From Myxococcota bacterium (lineage in GTDB: Bacteria; Myxococcota_A; Polyangia; HGW-17; JAJRWW01), in contig JAJRWW010000560.1 of assembly GCA_024276595.1 (NCBI GenBank), positions 1 through 9,628 on the forward strand: 9,628 nt of DNA, in the 5' to 3' direction. Positions within the stretch are counted from its first letter, which is position 1. The number at the start of each line of letters is the position of its first letter. The notes beneath the pieces are model-generated. The model worked only from the letters and a program-made list of their open reading frames with translations, had not been told where the DNA came from and did not search any database. Below, one piece after another: positions 5,617 to 9,628 of the stretch. Position numbers and translations under genes: made by a program.

Positions 5617-7170
5617 ATGACCGCTTCTCGGCCTCAGCCCCTGGTGGAGCCCACCCAGTCCTTGTGTCCGCTGTGCGACCGGGTGGTTTTTGCCGAGCGC
5701 CTTGAGCGCGATGGAGACATCTACCTCCGGCTCCGCTGCCCAGAGCATGGCGAGCGGGAGGCGCTCTACTTCAAGGACGCGAGCCTCTACCGCTCCGTGG
5801 TGCGGCAGGTGGACCTGGCGGACCGGTGCAGGCGTCTTCGGTGCGCGCGGGGGGAGCCGTGCAACCACAGGCTCCACCGGACGCTCAACATACTGGTGTA
5901 CGTGACCCTCCGCTGTGACCTGAGCTGCCCGGTCTGCTTCGCGTCGGCGAGCCCCGGGGCCCGGTGGCAGGAGCCAACCATCGAGGAGATAGTCGCGCGC
6001 CTGCCGGCGCCGCCGGGGCGCCGCCGCCTGCTGGAGCCCCGCCGCCTGCTGGAGCCCCGCCGCCTGCTGGAGCCCCGCCGCCTGCTGGAGCCCCGCCGCC
6101 TGCTGGAGTCCCTCCGCTTGCTGGAGCCCCATCGCCCCAACGTGGTGCTCATCGGTGGGGAGCCCACCCTGCGCCCCGATCTGCCGGCCCTCATCGAGGC
6201 CGTCGGGCGGCGGGGCTTCCTCCCCCGGCTGGCCACCAACGGCCTGCGCATGACCGACCCGGCCTATGTGCGCAGGCTGGCTCACGCGGGTCTGCGCTGG
6301 GTCGTGCTGCAGCTCGACGGGGTGGAGGACCGGGCATCGGCGGCCCTCCGGGGGCGTCCCCTCACGCGGGAGAAGCTGCTCACCATCGCCAACTGCGCCG
6401 CCAGCGGGATGGGGGTTCAGCTCGCGGTGATGGTGGACGAGCGCCACAACGCAGACCAGCTCGGCCCGATCCTGGAGCTCGCCCTGGGGGAGCCGGCCAT
6501 CAAGTGGGTCAACTTCTATCCGCGGACCCCGGTTGGGAGAGGAGCCCGGACGTCGCCGGGGCCAGGCGGGCGAGGGGAGATGGAGGGGGATCCTGGCCTG
6601 CACCTGTCAGAGCTCTTCTCCCTCTTCGCCGAGCAGACCGGCGGGCGCCTGGACGCAGAGGACTTCATTCGGATGGTGTCCATCTTCAAGTGGGCACACA
6701 GGCTCACGGGGAGGGAGGTGTTCCGGCCCAAGCTCTCCACCTATCCCATGGTGCTGCTGCGGCGAGGCGGTCGCCTCACCCCGGTGCCCCGCCTGCTTCC
6801 TCCCTGGCGTGACGTCCGCGATCTGGGCGCGGCCATCCCACTGCTTCTTGGCCTTTCCCGGCTGCTCTCCTATGAGCGGTTGCAGCAGCCCGAGGACGTC
6901 CTCTTTGTCACGGTGGAGAAGTTCCACAGCCGCTTTCCCATCGACCTGGAGGAGGCGGGAGATTGCCACATGGCCTTCATGACCAGGGATGGCTTCGTGC
7001 CCTTCGACATCTACAACGTGCTCTGGCGCGGCCGCGCCTGGGCAGCGGACGGTGCCCCCCCGCAAGGCGTGGCGCCAGGTGACGCCGCCGTCGCGCCCGC
7101 TGCTGCCGTCCCCGCGGCTCCTTCGAAGCCGGGAGCGGCTCCTTCGAAGCCGGGATGTGCTCCACGGTGA
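5617..7170 (+). CDS. Radical SAM gene 4: COG1964-like radical SAM enzyme, distantly like tetraether lipid synthase (Tes)
   Basis: Length 517 aa. Seen: an N-terminal metal-binding-like module with CPLC (C17, C20) and CPEHGE (C41, H44), a further cysteine group C71/C76/C82, then the MoaA-type motif RCDLSCPVC (C100, C104, C107) and GGEP (180-183). Six RRLLEP-like repeats (136-171) sit between the cluster motif and GGEP. Near the end, GDCHMAFMTRDG (C450) leads to PFDIYNV, then an Ala/Pro-rich tail with AAPSKPG twice. Known: the CPxC...CPxHG N-terminus followed by a CPVCFA radical SAM motif is typical of COG1964, which includes archaeal Tes (MJ0619 type). Inferred: C-C bond formation or another radical reaction, possibly on lipids. 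Against full equivalence, cysteines are sparse after the core. Start: ATG 5617 is preferred because the in-frame GTG at 5554 abuts a hairpin. No strong ribosome binding site is visible. Confidence 0.78.
   Translation: MTASRPQPLVEPTQSLCPLCDRVVFAERLERDGDIYLRLRCPEHGEREALYFKDASLYRSVVRQVDLADRCRRLRCARGEPCNHRLHRTLNILVYVTLRCDLSCPVCFASASPGARWQEPTIEEIVARLPAPPGRRRLLEPRRLLEPRRLLEPRRLLEPRRLLESLRLLEPHRPNVVLIGGEPTLRPDLPALIEAVGRRGFLPRLATNGLRMTDPAYVRRLAHAGLRWVVLQLDGVEDRASAALRGRPLTREKLLTIANCAASGMGVQLAVMVDERHNADQLGPILELALGEPAIKWVNFYPRTPVGRGARTSPGPGGRGEMEGDPGLHLSELFSLFAEQTGGRLDAEDFIRMVSIFKWAHRLTGREVFRPKLSTYPMVLLRRGGRLTPVPRLLPPWRDVRDLGAAIPLLLGLSRLLSYERLQQPEDVLFVTVEKFHSRFPIDLEEAGDCHMAFMTRDGFVPFDIYNVLWRGRAWAADGAPPQGVAPGDAAVAPAAAVPAAPSKPGAAPSKPGCAPR
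6022..6129 (+). repeat. Six tandem 18-bp repeats encoding RRLLEP units inside radical SAM gene 4
   Basis: The unit CGCCGCCTGCTGGAGCCC occurs four times without a single difference (6022-6093). It is followed by a one-base variant encoding RRLLES (6094-6111) and a more diverged LRLLEP unit (6112-6129). All units are in frame. The tract lies between the iron-sulfur cluster motif and the GGEP strand. The C-to-GGEP distance is 73 residues here against 39 in the neighbouring gene 5 protein, so the excess roughly equals the 36-residue repeat tract. Confidence 0.95.
7114..7155 (+). repeat. Two tandem 21-bp repeats at the end of gene 4, reaching the start codon of gene 5
   Basis: Two identical 21-bp units (7114-7134 and 7135-7155) encode AAPSKPG twice near the C-terminus of the gene 4 protein. 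Each contains the 8-bp palindrome CTTCGAAG. The last base of the second unit is the A of the gene 5 ATG, so copy-number change here would alter the gene 4 tail and the bases directly upstream of gene 5 translation. Confidence 0.92.
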
Positions 7171-8150
7171 GGGTCCACCAGCTCCAGGTCCGCCCTGCCA
7201 CCGCGGCAAGGCTCTCCTTTCGCGTGCTGGGCCAGCGTCTCGGTCGCTGGCGTCCCCTCTTTGCCTCCTTCTTTGTCACCTCCCGCTGCAACCTTCGCTG
7301 TGAAGGTTGCTGCCACTTTGGCCTGATGGGGGACGTGGAGCCGCCCCCTGACGCCTCCACGGAGGACTGCCTGCGTGTCCTGGAGGCGCTCGCAGCGGAT
7401 GGAGTGCCGGTGGTGGTCTTGGCGGGCGGGGAGCCGGCCCTGCGAGCCGACCTGCCAGAGCTGATCGTGGCTGGCCGTCGGCTGGGCCTGGCGGTGGGCC
7501 TCATCACCAATGGCTCGTGTGTCACTCCCGCTGTCCTGGCTGCCGCCGAGGCCCACGCCGACTGGGTAATGTGCTCGCCGCACGTGCCCCAGGAGCTGCG
7601 CGGTCCCCGGCCCGAGCGGGCATTCGAGGATGCCTGGGCAGGCTTTGACCGCATGCGCAGGTCCTTGAGGAGACCTTTCTTGGGCTGCGCCATTACCCTG
7701 AGCAAGCTCACGGCGCCACGCCTGGATGAGCTCATTGGCCGCGCCCTTTCTGCCGGAGCCGATGGGGTGAAGGTCCAGCCCGTCTTTGCCCCGGAGCTCT
7801 TCCCCGACCAGGAGCGGGTTGTCCTGGCGGTGAAGTCGCTTCTGCGCTGGACGCGGCTGGCTCCCGGGCGGATGCAGGTCCCGAGCTTCTTCCTGGAGCG
7901 GCTCCCTGCCTTTTTCGGCCCGGAGCCGGCGGTTCCCTGTACCGTGGCCCGCAACTTTCACGTGGGGGTCTACCCCGACGGCACGGTGAGCGCCTGCTGC
8001 CCCGAGCGCAAGATCCGTGGAAACCTCCTGGACGGCTCCGTGGACTTCGATGGCCCCATCCCTCCACTGGAGCAGTGCTACGGCTGCCAGCGGCTAGACA
8101 TCCTCACCTCCCTCCGGCTCTGTGGAGAGGCCAGGGCCCAGAGACCATGA
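7155..8150 (+). CDS. Radical SAM gene 5: MoaA/PqqE-like radical SAM protein with SPASM-like C-terminal cysteines
   Basis: Length 331 aa. Seen: TSRCNLRCEGCC gives the cluster cysteines C45, C49 and C52, with an extra adjacent C53. GGEPALRADLPEL follows at 91-103 and an ITNGS strand soon after. The C-terminus has C262, then VYPDGTVSACC (C281, C282), CYGC (C308, C311) and C323, a spacing like the auxiliary-cluster SPASM or twitch domains of the MoaA/PqqE/SkfB group (COG0535). Known: such proteins modify peptides, cofactors or lipids using one or two auxiliary 4Fe-4S clusters. No cobalamin domain is present. Start: ATG 7155 overlaps gene 4 by 16 bp. GTG 7167 would give a 4-bp GTGA overlap like the other junctions and is a credible alternative. 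Gene 6 starts inside its stop codon region (ATGA). Substrate unknown. Confidence 0.83.
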   Translation: MCSTVRVHQLQVRPATAARLSFRVLGQRLGRWRPLFASFFVTSRCNLRCEGCCHFGLMGDVEPPPDASTEDCLRVLEALAADGVPVVVLAGGEPALRADLPELIVAGRRLGLAVGLITNGSCVTPAVLAAAEAHADWVMCSPHVPQELRGPRPERAFEDAWAGFDRMRRSLRRPFLGCAITLSKLTAPRLDELIGRALSAGADGVKVQPVFAPELFPDQERVVLAVKSLLRWTRLAPGRMQVPSFFLERLPAFFGPEPAVPCTVARNFHVGVYPDGTVSACCPERKIRGNLLDGSVDFDGPIPPLEQCYGCQRLDILTSLRLCGEARAQRP

Positions 8151-9577
8151 GCTCGGCGTCGGGCCGCAGGGTGCTGCTGGGCACTCCCATTCCGAGACGC
8201 AGGGGGCTTCGGCACAGCTCACACTATCCCCACCTGGGCCTGGCCTCCATGGCCGCGGTGCTTCTCGAAGCGGGGGCTCGGGTGCGGATCTTCGACGGCG
8301 TGCTCACCCCCTCGCTGGGAGCCTGGCGGGATGCCCTGGAGAGCTTCCGGCCGGACCTGGTTGGGCTCTCGGCTTACACCTGCGAGGTGAAGGCCGCGCA
8401 CGAGCTCGCTCTGATCACCCACCGGCTGCTGCCGGGAAGCCGTGTGGTGGTGGGCGGCCCTCACCCCACCGCCCTCCCGGTCCAGACCCTGGAGGAGCTC
8501 CCGGCCTTCGACTTCGCCGTAAAGGGAGAGGGAGAGCTCGCCATGGAGCGGCTATGCAGGTGGCTGGACGACTCCCAGGGGATCCGGCAGATCCCGGGGA
8601 TCGCCTGGCGCCGCGGCTCGGCGGTGGAGGTGAACCCACCGGCAGAGCCCGTGGACCTGGCGCGATTGCCCATGCCCGCCTGGGAGCTTTTCGACCTGCG
8701 GCGCTACCGATCCATGGCCTTCCTGAAGGGCGAGCAGCTCGACGGCACCCAGAGCTTTCGGGTGGAGACCATCCGAGGCTGCCCGCACCGCTGCACCTTC
8801 TGCAGCCACGTGCTCGGGCGGCAGGTCCGCAAGCGTGCACCGGCTCAGGTGCTGGAGGAGATCCGCCATCTCCAGCGTCGCTTCGGGGCGCGCTCCATCA
8901 CCTTTGCGGCCGACACCTTCACCGTCAATCGCGCCTATGCGCTGAAGCTGTGCGAGGCCCTCTCCAGCCTGGAGCCTCCGATCCAGTGGTTCTGCGGCAC
9001 CAGGGCCGACTGCCTGGACCCGGAGCTCATGGCGGCCATGCGGAGGGCGGGCTGTGACTCCATCGCCCTGGGCGTGGAGTCTGGGTCTCAGCGGGTCCTG
9101 GACTCCGTGCTCAAGGGCGCCACCCTGGAGCAGATCCACTCCACGGTGGCGGAGCTGAAGCGGCTCGGGTTCGTGGTCACGGCGAACTTCATCGTCGGCC
9201 TGCCCGCCGACGACCGTGGGACCATCCTCCAGACCATCGACCTGGCCCTGGCGCTAGACCTCGACTACGCCACGTTCACGCTGTTTACCCCCTTCCCCGG
9301 GGCTCCGTTGACCGCCACGGTGGAGGCGACCGAGGGCTACGGGATCCTGGCGCGGGACTGGGACCTCTTCGACACCCAGTCGCCTCGCTACCTCATCCGT
9401 CACCCGGCTCTGCCCGGCTGGCAGGTGGAGCTGCTGCACAGGTGGGCCTACGCGCGGTTTTACCTGCGCCCTGCGCATTTTTCCAAGCTCCTGCGCGCGG
9501 TCACGCCCAGGTCGATCCTGGACTACGCCCTCGAGACCTTGCTGGGCCCACGGCCTGGCCGTGCCCGCGCGGGCTGA
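8147..9577 (+). CDS. Radical SAM gene 6: cobalamin-binding (B12) radical SAM protein, BchE-like class B
   Basis: Length 476 aa. Seen: the B12-binding-like domain has RVLLGTPIP near the N-terminus, then YPHLGLASMAAVL, and VVVGGPHPT with G103, G104, P105 and H106. KGEGELAMERL and IPGIAWRRG follow, as is standard for COG1032. The radical SAM motif RGCPHRCTFC carries C212, C216 and C219. Then come LGVESGSQRVL, FIVGLPADD (348-356) and FPGAPL. The C-terminus holds FYLRPAHFSKLL from F438. Start: ATG 8147 overlaps the gene 5 stop by 4 bp. An in-frame GTG at 8075 would add 24 residues lying within gene 5 and is rejected. With genes 2 and 3 it forms a FYLRP-bearing subgroup. Role inferred: a cobalamin-dependent radical step such as methylation or cyclisation; substrate unknown. 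Confidence 0.88.
   Translation: MSSASGRRVLLGTPIPRRRGLRHSSHYPHLGLASMAAVLLEAGARVRIFDGVLTPSLGAWRDALESFRPDLVGLSAYTCEVKAAHELALITHRLLPGSRVVVGGPHPTALPVQTLEELPAFDFAVKGEGELAMERLCRWLDDSQGIRQIPGIAWRRGSAVEVNPPAEPVDLARLPMPAWELFDLRRYRSMAFLKGEQLDGTQSFRVETIRGCPHRCTFCSHVLGRQVRKRAPAQVLEEIRHLQRRFGARSITFAADTFTVNRAYALKLCEALSSLEPPIQWFCGTRADCLDPELMAAMRRAGCDSIALGVESGSQRVLDSVLKGATLEQIHSTVAELKRLGFVVTANFIVGLPADDRGTILQTIDLALALDLDYATFTLFTPFPGAPLTATVEATEGYGILARDWDLFDTQSPRYLIRHPALPGWQVELLHRWAYARFYLRPAHFSKLLRAVTPRSILDYALETLLGPRPGRARAG
9549..9574. repeat. Two consecutive inverted repeats at the 3' end of radical SAM gene 6
   Basis: CACGGCC-T-GGCCGTG (9549-9563) is a perfect 7-bp inverted repeat with one central base. GCCCGCGCGGGC (9563-9574) is a perfect 12-bp palindrome ending directly before the TGA stop. 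They are coding sequence, no T-run follows, and in GC-rich DNA short palindromes arise by chance, so a terminator role is only a possibility. The remaining bases 9578-9628 show no supportable feature. Confidence 0.4.
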
Positions 9578-9628
9578 AGCCCCTCACTCCCCGAGGATGG
9601 AGCCGACCCTGGCGACCGCCCGATCCAG

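Noticed and set aside
4666..6603. 645-residue minus-strand open frame across radical SAM genes 3 and 4
   Set aside because: It spans two well-supported plus-strand genes and the gap between them, and its product is Pro/Ala/Gln/Arg-rich with no domain. Long antisense frames are expected at this GC content.
6977..7961. Two minus-strand frames over 300 residues opposite genes 4 and 5
   Set aside because: They have Arg/Ser/Ala-rich composition with no motifs and are fully explained as shadows of the radical SAM genes.
8075..8146. Upstream GTG start for gene 6
   Set aside because: It would add 24 unrelated residues inside gene 5. ATG 8147 gives an ATGA overlap and the expected family N-terminus.
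9597..9628. Possible start of a further gene (ATG at 9597)
   Set aside because: Only ten codons are visible and the nearest purine-rich stretch touches the ATG without a spacer, so it cannot be supported.

Overview
The window is GC-rich DNA with very long shadow reading frames on both strands. One edge carries a lipoprotein built from myxobacterial-type cysteine-rich (DUF4215-like) repeats. Together these suggest a Myxococcota or related deltaproteobacterial-grade genome; this is an inference from gene content, with no phylogenetic marker present.

Layout. Positions 1-872 (minus strand) hold the 5' part of a secreted cysteine-rich repeat lipoprotein with seven near-identical 102-bp repeats, running off the left edge. 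Positions 873-1092 form a divergent intergenic region with a good ribosome binding site and a possible promoter for the lipoprotein, plus a tandem 18-bp repeat containing two small dyads just ahead of the first plus-strand gene. From 1093 to 9577 everything is on the plus strand and consists of six consecutive radical SAM enzymes. Genes 1, 2, 3 and 6 are BchE-like class B proteins with an N-terminal cobalamin-binding-like domain followed by a radical SAM domain (COG1032 type). Gene 4 resembles COG1964, the group containing archaeal tetraether lipid synthase (Tes). Gene 5 is a shorter MoaA/PqqE-like radical SAM protein with a SPASM-like cysteine cluster. The last 51 bases hold nothing I can support.

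Organisation. Genes 2/3 and 5/6 overlap by 4 bp (ATGA) and genes 4/5 overlap by 16 bp, so they look translationally coupled. Gaps of 118 bp (genes 1/2) and 111 bp (genes 3/4) break the run. The second gap carries a perfect 26-bp palindrome across the gene 3 stop codon and a second GC-rich hairpin, so the cluster may be two transcription units or one unit with an internal processing or attenuation point.

Function. No transporter, regulator, conventional methyltransferase or tailoring oxidase lies between the enzymes. The run looks like a dedicated radical-chemistry pathway that modifies unactivated carbons, by C-methylation, ring formation or C-C coupling, on an unknown substrate. The Tes-like member makes a lipid substrate worth considering, but the sequence does not prove it. 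A further oddity is in-frame tandem repetition: six 18-bp units inside the catalytic domain of gene 4, two 21-bp units at its C-terminus running into the gene 5 start codon, and two 18-bp units before gene 1.
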